Shown: positions 1-10,916 of the stretch, one piece after another | Layout of the letters: the number at the start of each line of letters is the position of its first letter | How positions within the stretch are numbered: the first letter of the stretch is position 1 | Source of the DNA: Calocera cornea HHB12733 | Taxonomy: Eukaryota > Basidiomycota > Dacrymycetes > Dacrymycetales > Dacrymycetaceae | NCBI GenBank assembly: GCA_001632435.1 | Contig: KV423948.1 | Coordinates: 1 to 64,000, forward strand | Direction: 5' to 3' | DNA length: 64,000 nt | The notes under the pieces: generated by a model | What the model saw: the letters and a program-made list of their open reading frames with translations, nothing else | Databases searched by the model: none | What the model was told of the DNA's origin: nothing | Made by a program: the position numbers and the translations under genes

Positions 1-95
1 ACGTCTCTTGCAATATAGAACGGTCTTAACAGTATCCTGCGGTGCTCCCCCCTGAAGAAGGTCAACTAGTGAGGGCATTATCCAAGGCCCTTTCA
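1..95. repeat. LTR-like fragment, exact direct repeat copy 1
   Basis: This 95-bp stretch is base-for-base identical to 5052-5146. The next ~135 bp are weakly similar to 5147-5230: both contain a GTCCCCTGACA block followed by a GACTTCTTC block. The window therefore opens inside an LTR-like element whose other copy lies near 5.1 kb. The perfect identity of the 95 bp beside diverged flanks suggests a recent duplication, gene conversion, or conservation of this segment. Element family is not known. Confidence 0.8.
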
Positions 96-238
96 ACGTA
101 GTGCCTTTGGTGTCACCTATGGCGACTTGGAGGTAAACGCCAGTGGCGAGTGGCTTGCGAGTCAGGCGTCCCCTGACATGAGTCCTCTCACTTCCGTCTT
201 CCCATTTGGCTGACTTCTTCCACAGATAAAAATTAGCT

Positions 239-255
239 GTATATATATATATATA
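239..255. repeat. (TA)n microsatellite
   Basis: About eight TA dinucleotides in an AT-rich patch within the LTR-like region. No further function is visible. Confidence 0.8.
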
Positions 256-827
256 GAATTATTAACCTGTAATTAGCTATATAGTAGCTAGAGCACCATT
301 AGTTTAGCTAGCTATAATGAATGAACTGTGTTGTTTGTGTAAACAGTGAGAACTGGTGATCAGTGCCTGGTCACTTGATACAACATCACCTAACACAAGG
401 GTGACCGGCACTTGACACTTGATTTAGCCTCCGGAGAGTCTAATATACCTCCGGATGGGTCTTGCAACCAGACCTGCCAGACTAACACCCGTCATAATGA
501 TATTGAACCCTGCCCAGATGACAGGCATTGCCAACCCGGCGCAGGTGGTTACTAGGCCTGCTCAGGGGCCTTTCAGATGGCCAGCCCTGACAGCCCTGAT
601 GGGTCTGATAGGGCCTGCCCATTCCTGAACATATCGCTGCACAACTGTAGATGCAAAACCCGCGAGTGTGCGGACTCATCAATCCACAAATAGGATCACT
701 GAGGCTGAGCATTTCCCTTACAAACCCGGGGAGCTGCCCGCTTTGCGTCTCCCTTCACGCCAATACCGTAAATCAGCCTCTTTCTTGTTATCCCACCATC
801 ACTCTTTGTTGTGGACAAGCTGCCCGA

Positions 828-1557
828 ATGGCCGCCAGCATTGTGTCTGTCATCTCCGAGCTTTCAGGTGTCCCAGGGTTGGCAACAGCTGTGAACACGC
901 TTATACGGATCCAGGATAACGTCCAGCAGATGTGCAGAAACAAGGTGTGCTTCCTCTATTCCTTCATCATTGAGCCGATGCCGATAATTGCCCGTGCTCT
1001 GAACAGGAGTATTGCGAGCTGATGATGGATCAATGTGCCCGCTTGGTTTCTAGTCTACATCTCAATAGGCAGGGGCTGGAAGGCATTGAGCTTCAGAGCA
1101 TCATTGACTTTGCATGCGCGTATGTCTTGCTTCTTTTGGTCGCTGTTCTATTAGAAAAGACTGAGTGAACTTTGATAGTGAACTTGTGTGTATTGCACAA
1201 AAAACGCAGAAATGGGCAAAGCGCAACGACATCGTGTGGTTCTTCAAACAGAACAGGTTCAACAAGAAGCTCTGACACATACATTCGCAAATGAACAGCA
1301 TCCTGTTGCAAGTGAATGTATGTGTGGTCTTCATCTCCGGTGATGGATGATTTGGTTCTGAGACTGACATGAGCTTCTAGACATCCGCCATGTTTCAAAT
1401 TGTCAGAGAGGTGCAAACTATGAAGGGCGACCTACAAGATGGCCTGCACCAGCTGAACATCAGTGTCGACAGCGGGTTCTCATCTGTCTTAGAGCGTCTT
1501 CCCCAAATTGAGACGGATCCGGACCGCTACATTGTTGCTGATGATGAGTCGGCCTGA
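828..1557 (+). CDS. short protein resembling the N-terminal helical domain of agaricomycete NLR/kinase-like proteins
   Basis: Proposed exons 828-944, 1007-1119, 1179-1256, 1299-1311 and 1381-1557 sum to 498 nt (165 aa). The protein starts MAASIVSVISELSGVPGLA and carries blocks such as EYCELMMDQCARL, KWAKRNDIVWFFKQ and FQIVREVQTMKGDL. This order (amphipathic start, a WFFKQ-like segment, then a long helix) recalls the MLKL_NTD/HeLo-like N-terminal domains that precede NACHT, kinase or repeat domains in mushroom proteins. No such downstream domain follows, so this is either a stand-alone domain or a truncated gene; repeats on both sides make truncation likely. The fourth exon is only 13 nt, and the third is closed at an AACAG/gttc donor to avoid a stop. 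The family link is from memory of the pattern; exon 4 is the weakest part. Confidence 0.5.
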
Positions 1558-4115
1558 CAAAGTCATTATTTCGGCTCTTGGCTACATCACATTGTTTTCC
1601 GTCAATAGCATATTGACACTCATATTACATAGTGTTGGCTGGACCAGCCGCAGGAATAACGTGTGCAATAGGCATAGACAAATGGATACATCTGGTTGTT
1701 CTTCCACCACTCTATTTTGAGCTCTTCCTAGCAGCCTTGAATGCATCCTTCCATCAGTCACAACTTCCCACTTGCAGCGGTCCAGCGTGTACTGTGCGCC
1801 CCAAGCTCGCGGTCCAGCTCCTCTCGGACCTCCTCGACCATGACCCTGCTGGGCGCGGACGCATTAAGTGGTATGGACACCAGCTTGTGAGGTTGTTCAC
1901 CCTTGCCGAACTATCAAGGGCAGGGTTGATACTTTGAATGGGGTGCAAGTCCTTCTTGTGCGCTCACTGCTGATGCCTTGCCTCGCTGCGTACCAGTGCA
2001 TAAAATATGTTGAATCTCTGACGATGAAATGCATTTGTACCCGGCATGTTGTCGATGTCCTGGAAGCCGAGGTTGAGCGGCGGGGAGTGCGTGCGCCCAT
2101 CGACAAGGTTGAGTCAGGCCGCGAGGAATGGGTGCTCAAGTGTCTTGTTGTACAGCTGTGCTTGGGGTAGCCTGATACAGATGTCCATGCGTGCAATAGG
2201 GGTAAATGCCAGGGCAATGTGCCGACCCATGAGAGCATTGGAAGATGATGCACGCTATGACAAGGCAGTTGTCTACAGCAGTGCGCGTGGCAAGAGGCTG
2301 CAGTTCCGCAGGGTTTTGGGGGATGGATCAATGAGGGCGTGATTGGACTAGCGTCTATGTTATAGATGGAGAATACTGAGTGACGGCAGTTCCAGGAGAT
2401 AGGAGGATGAGCACCTACACTGCACAAGACAAAAAGAAGTGCGCACGATTGCCAGATGACCGCTCATCCGCCCTCGTCTCCTCAACATCATGGTCCTTCT
2501 CCGTACAGCCCTGTCCGATCTCCCTCCTCAGGCTCGTGCACATTGCACCGTCGCGTCACCTAAGTGCTTGGTGTGTGTGTGTTTTCTTGCTCTTCACAAT
2601 CTTCCGATTATGTGTATGACGCGTGAACAGTGGGGTTAAGTTGCGCCGGGGCACAAGCGGTGGATGCCTGCCCATCATGTTGCCAGCTGGTCAATACACA
2701 CCCGGATAGTGAGAGGCGTAAGAGGCTACAGCCGAATCTTGGAACGGGGTGACGGGAAGAAGCTGTGGCATGCGCGACGGTAAATGCCGAATGGAACCTC
2801 TTCATGGTATCAGCTGTGCCCCGGGATTGCACAGTAGATGCACACCCTGGCTGGCCGAATTCTTTGAAGGATGGTCTTCCTGGATCTTGCAAGGGGCCGG
2901 AATCTGGAGGGTCAATGTCGATGGCCACAAACCTGCCTCGTCGGACTGAAGGTCTATTTTGTGATCAGCTAGGTTGCTTATGACAGACAGACGAACGTGT
3001 CATTGCATGTGTCAACTTGAACAGGATCGTCTCTGAGAAGCTCATTCGATGACAGTCATCAGGGTTTGCGTCCTTTTGCTCCTGGGGCGTCTGGTGGTTG
3101 ACTGAATGGAACTTGGCGACAGACAAGGGTTGGGGAAAACACCTCTATTCGGTAGTGAGTATACAAACGCGGGCAAAGCCGGAAGGAGATGGTACATCAG
3201 AGGGGACATACTGCACCTTCCACCAGATAAGAATACCTAATCATGGGCCGAAATGTTCACCACCCCGTGGCGCTGGGGGATGGAGGGTCTTTACGGACAG
3301 CTTCATTTTTGCCCCCACAGGACCCTAGGATTCCATAAAACTGTATGAAGCCCTAACTGGACAGCTTCGGTTTTTGTCTCTTCCTGGGCCCCTGCTGTCC
3401 ACCCAGGGCTTCTGCCCATGGTTCTAGCAGGACAGCTTTGAACACCACTCATCTTGGGCTTAAGATAAGTAGTGAACTATTTATAAGGTCTGCTTCCGGA
3501 AGTCTGAGTTCCAAAATACATCACAGCCACCCCTGGTACCCTTGCTCTGCACATGGAGAGGCAATTCAACATGTGAAAGCATGTGAGCATCCCCTGATCC
3601 CAGAGCCAATTATTGTAAGGTGAGCAAAATTGCCTCCATGATGATTGGCCTTGTAACTGTGCTTTTGCAAAGAGTCCATGTGTAGCCCATCAATAGACAA
3701 GTCTAAATAAATGACTCTGGGTACCAGGAAGTGAATGTCTCTATAATTATCAATTCCTGACTAATGCACTGACAAAATTTGTGGCTGTACACCTTCTAGG
3801 ATCAGCCAATCAATGGCCTTGGAAAAGCCCCACTCCAGTGCCAAAGTCCAGAGTTTATGCTTTGACCTGTCTAGGGCAGGACCTGCTTCCAAACCAATCA
3901 GGCCCCTGAGCCATTGGAGATAAGCGGGGTTCAAAAATGACCCTCTGGTCCCAACTTCTCCCTAATTTGGCAGAAAGGCTGTCTGGCATTATCATATATG
4001 AGGACCCTATCTGTTGGTGTCCTACCTGTCCTCCCAGGGCTTCAGTAAAACTGCATCTGTCAGGGGACACTAACTTTGCCCCAACTTCGGCTATTATTGG
4101 CAGGTTCACAGGTAT
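1558..4115. other. gene-poor, repeat-derived stretch
   Basis: Only short, overlapping open frames without recognisable domains are present. A GGACAGCTT motif recurs near 3296, 3360 and 3430, and a CCCAGGGCTTC phrase occurs near 3400 and again near 4030, which points to degraded repeat material. No transposase or reverse-transcriptase motif was found. Confidence 0.5.
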
Positions 4116-4620
4116 TGTGAGGGCACACAGTCTAGCAAGGCTGCCGACTAAACCCAACTGAGTCGAAGAGACCAAAGACAAGGGATTCGGGGGAGGTCGT
4201 GGCTGACAGTATCCAAGAACCAACCAATCGTACCCTTTGTAAGTCCAACTAGGAGATATGTGGGATGTCAAAGGTAGTTCGGATGAAGCAAGCAGAGTTC
4301 GGAGGGAGTTTGGGAGTTCGGAGCGGGAGGACGGATGTGATGACCAGGCTTTCTCACAAGACTATGGAGATTCCTCAGAGATCAGATCTAAGGAGAAGCT
4401 ACCAAAGCTACCGAGGTTTATATACGAGTATATGATCACAGCCTCAGCTTCTCCCGAAACGCCGAGGTGAGACCCGACACTGCCCAGGACACAGCTGAGG
4501 CATAGCCCGCACAGCCGAAGCATAGCCGAGTGGGCACTGCCTTACCTCAGCCTGTACCAAGTATCCAAAGGTTTATGCCAAAGGTGCGACTTTGTAACTG
4601 AAGACCTGCATGCGGAGCCG
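4116..4620 (+). repeat. LTR-like repeat, copy A (inverted relative to copy B)
   Basis: Begins TGTGAGGGCACACAG and matches the reverse complement of 5150-5736 along its length, strongly to about 4440 and more loosely beyond. The TG start matches a CA end at 5736 in the opposite orientation, as expected for LTR termini. Copies differ by small indels, for example around the repeated GGTACCTTT units in copy B. No gag-pol reading frame lies between them, so these are probably solo LTRs or fragments. Confidence 0.7.
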
Positions 4621-4770
4621 AGTTCTGGGGAACTGTTGAAGGTGGTTGAAGGTGTCCGAGTGTTGCGAGATCGTGCCTGAGTGTAAGCCCTGCTTACCCA
4701 GAATTCCAGTCCCACCACTCCTACCACTTTCATATACGACACTCCTCATGTTTCCTGAACACTGACCGTT

Positions 4771-4930
4771 GGGCCCCACTGGGGCCGCATGCCGAGGGCT
4801 AAACCCTGATGCCCTCTCAACATGCCAGAGCCGCATCCCCGGAGCCCCCGAGAGGCTGTGCACCCAGGTGATCCCGGACGCCCTCTCAACATGCCGGAGC
4901 CGCATTCCCGGGCCCCACTGGGGCCACACC
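4771..4930. repeat. ~69-bp tandem repeat, about 2.3 units
   Basis: The phrase GCCCTCTCAACATGCC occurs at 4811 and again at 4880 (69 bp apart), each followed by a GAGCCGCAT block. The phrase GGGCCCCACTGGGGCC occurs at 4771 and 4910 (139 bp apart, two units). The array lies between the two inverted LTR-like copies. Confidence 0.75.
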
Positions 4931-5051
4931 TACACACCCGAGCCTCGCCGAGGCTCGGGCTCCTGCCTATGGTAATTTTCTGTCATTCTCCGTCCCCTTC
5001 GTTCTCTATCTTCTTCCTTCCCTGCGGCCACCTTCCTAGTGCTGTATCTAG

Positions 5052-5146
5052 ACGTCTCTTGCAATATAGAACGGTCTTAACAGTATCCTGCGGTGCTCCC
5101 CCCTGAAGAAGGTCAACTAGTGAGGGCATTATCCAAGGCCCTTTCA
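5052..5146. repeat. exact direct repeat copy 2
   Basis: Identical over 95 bp to the first 95 bases of the window. It abuts the distal end of LTR-like copy B and is probably part of the same element. Confidence 0.85.
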
Positions 5147-5736
5147 CTGAGTTGGCCGAACTTGGTGTCCCCTGACAGGTATTCGGCTACTTTTGACTTC
5201 TTCAGCTCTCAGATGACATCTTTGGTCTACCAAATACCGACTTTGGATACCTTGGCACAGGATTAGGTAAGGGTAAGCAAGGCTGTGACCCTTTGGCTGT
5301 GCGGGGTAGTACTCGGCTGTGTTCGGATGAGTAATGCTGTGGTCGGCAGTGCTTCAGGCAGTGTTGGGTCTCACTTCGGAGTGTTCGGGAGAAGCTGAGG
5401 CTATGTTCACTCTTTTTGTATATAACTTTTGGTACCTTTGGTACCTTTGGTAGCTTCTCCTTAGATCTGATCTCTGAGGAATCTCCATAGTCTTGTGAGA
5501 AAGCCTAGTCATCACATCCATCCTCCCGCTCCGAACTTCCCAACTCTCTCCAAACTCTGCTTGCTTCATCTGAACTACCTTCAACATCCCATGTATCTCC
5601 TAGTTGGACTTATGAAGGGTACAATTGGTTGGTTATTGGATACTGTCAGCCACAACCTCCTCGGAATCCGGTGTCTTCGGTCTCTTCGACTCAGTGGGGT
5701 TTAGTCGGCAGCCTTGCTAGACTGTGTGCCCTCACA
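5147..5736 (-). repeat. LTR-like repeat, copy B
   Basis: Reverse-complement relative of 4116-4620. Its right end reads ...GTGTGCCCTCACA at 5736, the mirror of the TGTGAGGGCACAC start of copy A. Immediately outside (5737-5756) is a perfect palindrome with 7-nt arms and a 6-nt loop, arms ACCGTAT and ATACGGT. Whether that palindrome is part of the element or of the insertion site cannot be told here. Confidence 0.7.
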
Positions 5737-5756
5737 ACCGTATTGGCAGATACGGT

Positions 5757-6302
5757 CAGAGGTACCGCTAGGTCGACTCTTATAGGCAGCTCAGATCCAG
5801 AGCTCGCAAAGGAGGGTAGGGTGCAAATATGAAATGGAGGCTTGGGGTTGGACGACATTATAATGCTCAGTGTCTTGTTGCTAGGTATAGCTCGAGGGTG
5901 AGACCCTTTCAGCATCATCGCAACGCGCTGCTCCGCGGTCGCTCACAATCCCGAGGCACCCTCAGCAACATCCTACAGCCGGATTTGCACACGTCTCGCC
6001 GACAATTCCATAAAGACAGTTGGATTTCCGGTATGTGTGCCGATCATCTACGGGAAATATTGGAACTGTTGTGCTGCGTCACTACTATCATGTCCTCGCG
6101 GGTGATGCGTATACAGTATCGCTCAAGAAGTCTTCCTGTGTCGCAACTCTCAATAGGTAAGATAAAGGCAAGCTTTAGACAGCTTATTAATTTCACATCT
6201 AAGGGCATTAAATACATCATTGCAAACACAGACGTGGCTAACCCCACTCCGGTATATTGACGAGGTAAATACTGGTCACTTCGCGTCAAGACACGGGTAT
6301 CT
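5757..6302. other. intergenic, 3' side of PDAT
   Basis: No supported gene. The stretch separates the repeat block from the PDAT stop codon on the minus strand and should hold the PDAT 3' UTR. Confidence 0.5.
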
Positions 6303-9175
6303 TCAATCCCACTTCATCCGCTTCACATACTTCTGGATCGGACTAACGAAGTTGTTCGGTACCTCATGTCCTCTTCCACTGGCGACCTTCAAGATTGCTT
6401 CATTAAGCGCTGTTGATCCCAGTACGTCTATGTGGTCAGCAGTCTTCGGCCCTCCGCGCAGATCCAACGTTTCCGGCTGGTGGAGCATCTCGTGAACGGT
6501 GACAGGTATCTTCGCTGGATTCCATCGTGGATGCTTCCAGCCTTCGACGCACATGGATCCCAGGGAGATCAGAGATACCGTTCCGTCCCCTTCGCCCATC
6601 TTGACCCCGTTCTTGATCTGAACTCAAACATGAAGGCAAAGCACAGCTTGATGATGACAATGAAACGCACCTTGGGCGCCCCTGTGTCGAGATTCACGGA
6701 TGTATCGATCCAGTGTTTCTCAAACAAGGGAAGATCGAGTGGCCCACGAAGACTCGACCCATTGTTGTACTTGCAGTCATCAGCTTCGCACACAGGATCG
6801 GCAGCATCCGGCGCATCTTCGTCTGGTTCGAACGGGCCTTGGGTATACCTGCCAGAATGTCACTGACCAAAGCTTCCCACATCCGACTTCAGACATACCA
6901 ATATGATCGCTAAGGAAACCAATGACGGTTGAGTAGGGACATGTCACAAGCTCGTGGTAGCGCACCTCAGTCTCCTTGCCATACCCATACAGACAATATA
7001 TCTTCATGTCAGGTGCGACAGGTAACCTAGTGGAAGCTTAGCAATTCGGATGGCTGATGAGATTGGAAATCATGCACTTGACCTCCAAGGGATTCATCCA
7101 TTTCGTATGATCGTTATCGTTCTTCTTCAGTTGTTTTTCGTCTCTCTCTAAGCCATAGCTGTAGTTGGTGAACACCATTCGCTGCACGGACATAAGTCAT
7201 TGATCAACAAATTATTGTTGTATGTACCTGGAATTCGACGGGTGTCCGCTCCAGTACCCAATCACTAGCCTCATTCGCCGTAAGATTGCCGGATAAGTGC
7301 ACGTGATCGCCATGCTCCTCCTGGAAAGAGAAGAACCGGCCGTGGGTCAAGGTGCAGTTGTCGGGATCATCCGGCGCATGATCTCCATCACCCCAGATAT
7401 CATTGCCACCCTTTCGGACAGTACGTTAGCCTATAGCAACCGCCAAATGAGATGATGTACCTTGATCCACATGCTGGCACTGCCTGCCCAGCTGCGGAAT
7501 AGCTGCGCCCGCTCCTTTCGACTGAAGTACCGTTCCAAAACTACGTGAACAGCAATCAGCCTGCGCGCTCACCACAATAGCGGTCTGACGTACCATATGA
7601 GCCAGCAGGGTTTATCTCGACCGTATCCTTCATCTCTCCAGACAAGAATGCAGTCATTGCTTTGGCCTACAGATTGCGTTAGAACGGCAGGTATGGACGA
7701 ACGGGACGACCTACAACTCCAAACATTGTCCCGGCAACATTAATAAATGCTTCGATGTGTTCCTGGGGAGCGGTTAGAGATGGAGATACTACCGGCATTC
7801 ATAACCAACATACATCAACCCACTTGGGACCACCATTACCATATTTGGGACCTTCGGCTTCGACCCATTTTAGGCTACGATCACTGTTAGATGAAGTTCA
7901 TGTAACCAGCATCATGAAACGTACAAATACTGAGTAATAATCAGATGGGTGAGAAAGACTGCAAAGGAAACGGCCTACCAGAACAACCTGGACATGACGT
8001 GCCCCGGAGCCTGTGTTAAGCGAGATGGACTGAGGAATGCAGTGGAGCACCCACCTCTGAGCCCATGCTATGTCCAATGAGAACCGTCTTCTTGCCCTGC
8101 CTTTGTTTCCAATGCTCGATGCGCATCTTCAACAGCGAGAAGTAGTTGTCGCGCTCCTCCAAATTGTAGTACGATAAGCGCCAGTCGTATGCCGCGAGGA
8201 AGAGATTGTTGCTATCGTAGTTCAGGCATGCGAGGTTCTCGATGATCTTCGCCCTGGCATAATTTCAGTATACACTCAACATAATATGGATACTTAGACG
8301 CACCAGATCCAATATCCCGGAATGAACGTGCTCGCGGCGTCTATACCTTGCGCCGCGCGAACCTTGATACCTGGTGGATCGAGCCCCGTCGTGGTATCGA
8401 GGCTGAGCGACTTGACCCAGCGATCCTTATCTGTTAGAACTGCTCGGATCATCCTGCGATAGTATCAATTCATGTGCGCGGAGCGAGTTGTTGTTCTGCG
8501 CACGTCGTTGTCCCCCACAATCTCTTCCTGAAGAAGCCCCTCGCCTCCGAGGACGTACTCCAGCTCTCCAAACCCGTACTGACAATCCCGGGCACCATGA
8601 TGACCGGGAACTCAGCGTTGTACCCCTGCTCTGCCAGATCCTCTCCGACTTTGAAGTCCCTGCTCGCCAACCACTGACGCGTAGGCGCCATCGTCTCCCG
8701 CACACTGGACACTATCTGGGACAGCGATAGTTCGAGAGACCAATTCGGCATCGCATCGGAGAATGAGAAGTTGGGGAGATCGAAGTCTTCGAGGGCTGCA
8801 AGCTGTGGGGGAAGAGGAACAACTAGGAACAGGGCGACGGTAACTCCGAGGCCAAAGGCAATCAGGAAGACGAATTGTCTGGACATGAAAAACGACTAGA
8901 ACCAAGAGTCAACATGGGCGCATGAAGTGGGAGCAATGACGGCACCTGGGCTTTCGGCTCGACTATCTCATGTTGGAGCCATTCTATCTCTGAGAGGTCA
9001 ATTCCAGGAGTAGTGGCAGCAAGGTTAAGCTACGACAGGCTATCAATATCCTGCCTGTGGTGGAGCAATTGTTCTTGGTGCTCACCAGCTTCTGCTTTGT
9101 TGATCGCTTCCTCTCCGGAGTCGGAGAACCCGGCGACGGCGGTGGCTGCTCCGGCTTTGGGCCACGTCGACGCAT
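6303..9175 (-). CDS. LRO1: phospholipid:diacylglycerol acyltransferase (PDAT)
   Basis: Transfers an acyl group from phospholipid to diacylglycerol, making triacylglycerol at the ER. Seventeen proposed exons (9175-9086, 9029-8946, 8895-8504, 8453-8304, 8253-8055, 7987-7979, 7929-7925, 7874-7814, 7762-7715, 7666-7594, 7540-7461, 7410-7228, 7181-7078, 7026-6966, 6909-6899, 6848-6671, 6617-6303) sum to 2043 nt, 680 aa, close to yeast Lro1 (661). A basic N-terminus is followed by one membrane anchor (FVFLIAFGLGVTVALF). Family blocks are VPGIVSTGLESW, FRKRLWG, TGLDPPGIKVRAAQG, the nucleophile elbow GHSMGS, SGEMKDT, YCLYGYGKETERSYWY, GEGDGTV (acid) and DHIDVLGS (His). Exons of 9, 5 and 11 nt are required to restore VVLYFLKWVEAEG and ERSYWY. 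The first two exons are less certain than the rest. Confidence 0.93.
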
Positions 9176-9388
9176 ATTTGCACCTCCAAGAGTGGTGAAG
9201 AGTGAGGGCGTCTGAGAGAAGCTGCTGGTCGTGTGCGCTGCGCCGCGATCGTCAAGCCGCGTGCCGACGACGCGCTCGGTGGCTCGCTCGACGTCATGCG
9301 TTCTCCGGCCGACCTGAACGCGTCCCTGAACGCCACCGGACCAGCGCAAGCTCACTGTCGACGCCGACCTCGCCGCGACGACCCCAAA
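9176..9388. promoter_or_regulatory. bidirectional promoter region, PDAT / COX14-like
   Basis: About 213 bp separate the two divergent start codons. Both genes must take core promoter and 5' UTR from this GC-rich stretch. No TATA box was seen. Confidence 0.5.
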
Positions 9389-9854
9389 ATGCCACCATTG
9401 CCAAGGGCGACGAGCATATTAGACTATGCCCAGCGAGCGATCTCAACTGGTCTTCTCGGGCTCACGGTGCGTGAAGCGGTGCTGGGCCACCAGGGCGGTA
9501 GGCTGAAATCTTACCAGCTGTATGGGGTTTATGGGATGGTCTCCGTGCATGAGAGCACCATGAAGGCAGGGCAAGGTCAGTGTACACTATTCATCCCATG
9601 TCAATCGTGCTAACAGCGCAATATTACAGAGGTATGATATATAGGATGAGGATGTGGGATATGGACTAAGGATGTTGACAGGCTCTCGCTCGACGGCAGA
9701 AGGAGCAAGAGTTGATGGCGGCACAGGTGCGTCCACTGCATACCAACATCGAGCCTTCACTCATACTCTTCTGTAGATCGCCGTGGAAGACGATAAGATT
9801 CTCGCGCGTGCAGAAGCTGCTCAGGTGGCTAGCAAGCCGGCCAACCCTGAGTAA
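9389..9854 (+). CDS. small mitochondrial protein, COX14-like (cytochrome c oxidase assembly)
   Basis: Exons 9389-9466, 9518-9575, 9630-9631, 9682-9726 and 9777-9854 total 261 nt, 86 aa. Order: short polar start (PRATSILDYAQRA), one hydrophobic segment (STGLLGLTLYGVYGMV), then a charged helix (EALARRQKEQELMAAQ) and a Lys/Ala/Pro tail. This size and single-span layout fit Cox14-type assembly factors of the mitochondrial inner membrane, which act on newly made Cox1; assignment is by layout and weak motif, not a firm match. The charged helix reads in frame only if a 2-nt exon (AG) lies between introns of 54 and 50 nt, each with its own CTAAC/CTAAG branch site. Skipping it gives a shifted tail that soon stops. 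Confidence 0.6.
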
Positions 9855-10550
9855 GGACGACGTCGCAGCATCTAGACACCCCTCACTATCTCTCACTGTA
9901 TTGGTATAATGGACATCATGGTATCCCGTCGGATTCTGCTGCTAGTGACTTATACTTCAGTCTTGGGCTCATTGCTCGGCTGAGATGAGAGGATGGACCA
10001 AGCAGCATTCACCCGCCGCCGCTGCCGTATCTCTGTCGCTCCCGGCTCGGCGGTACTCTAACTTGCGAGTATGTCTGTGCAGACAACGCAACTACAATGT
10101 GCCCTGAGACACGATCTTGATGGGCTCATTGGCTCTACACCTGAGTGCCTGTTGGGGTCGAACTCTGCAACATATTTGGTCACTGAGTCGTACCGGCGTA
10201 TTTCGGACAAATAGGGGTTTTCGGTGGGCACACAGCCGCCTATTTTGAGATGGCCTTCGGTTAACGTGTGATATATGGATAGACAATCTCTCCACATGTG
10301 CAGTGGCCTCGATGAGATATACTTCTCCATGTGTCTCGAGACCACAGAATGTTCTGCGCTTTCTGAACAGGGACCACTGACGCAAGTTGCCTGGCTGGGG
10401 CGATTAAGGGTACCACACAAAAGAGACAACAAAACACATCTGATTCATTCAAGTCTTTGCAACACCCCACCTGGTATATGCATTCACCTTAATTCTGTCT
10501 GACCTGAACCCCATCTGGTGGTTTCTGCATGGCCATGGCTTCGGCCATGG
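9855..10550. other. intergenic, no supported gene
   Basis: Holds the 3' end of the COX14-like gene and only weak overlapping frames on both strands. Nothing recognisable. Confidence 0.4.
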
Positions 10551-10916
10551 CTAAGCAGAGGTCATCACCTGAATCGTGGTCAGTACCTGGATTGATGAAG
10601 GAAGGGTTACTGGTGCTTACTTGGCGAACCTCCTCCAGGATAATCAGGACCATAGTGTCGTGATCTTCATGCATGTGGAGAGAACCGTCATGCACAAACG
10701 CAATGATCCGGGCCTGTACGTCTTCGAGAACTGCCCACTGCTCGATCCTTGCCAGGAGTCGAAACTGCATGGCAATGGGATTGTCTAGTTGCCAATCCGT
10801 TGAGTTAGGTAGCCTCCTGATATCATTGGATAGACTGGATACTTACGAGATTCATAGACTTCAATCAACATGATAGATAGGATAGCATGACAAATCTGCT
10901 TCTTCTCTTCTGTCAT
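10551..10916 (-). CDS. possible small gene of unknown function
   Basis: Two exons, 10916-10847 and 10784-10621, join in frame across a clean GT-AG intron. A third exon, 10568-10551, closes an 83-aa protein after a 51-nt intron; reading through that intron instead ends at 10489. The protein is helical in character, with blocks EEKKQICHAILSIMLIEVY and ARIEQWAVLEDVQARIIAF and then a His-rich HMHEDHD patch. No family was recognised. It could equally be the remaining end of a larger, decayed gene. Confidence 0.3.

Noticed and set aside
1897..2427. 176-aa minus-strand frame in the repeat region
   Set aside because: Low-complexity Ser/His/Thr composition, no domain, and located in repeat-derived DNA.
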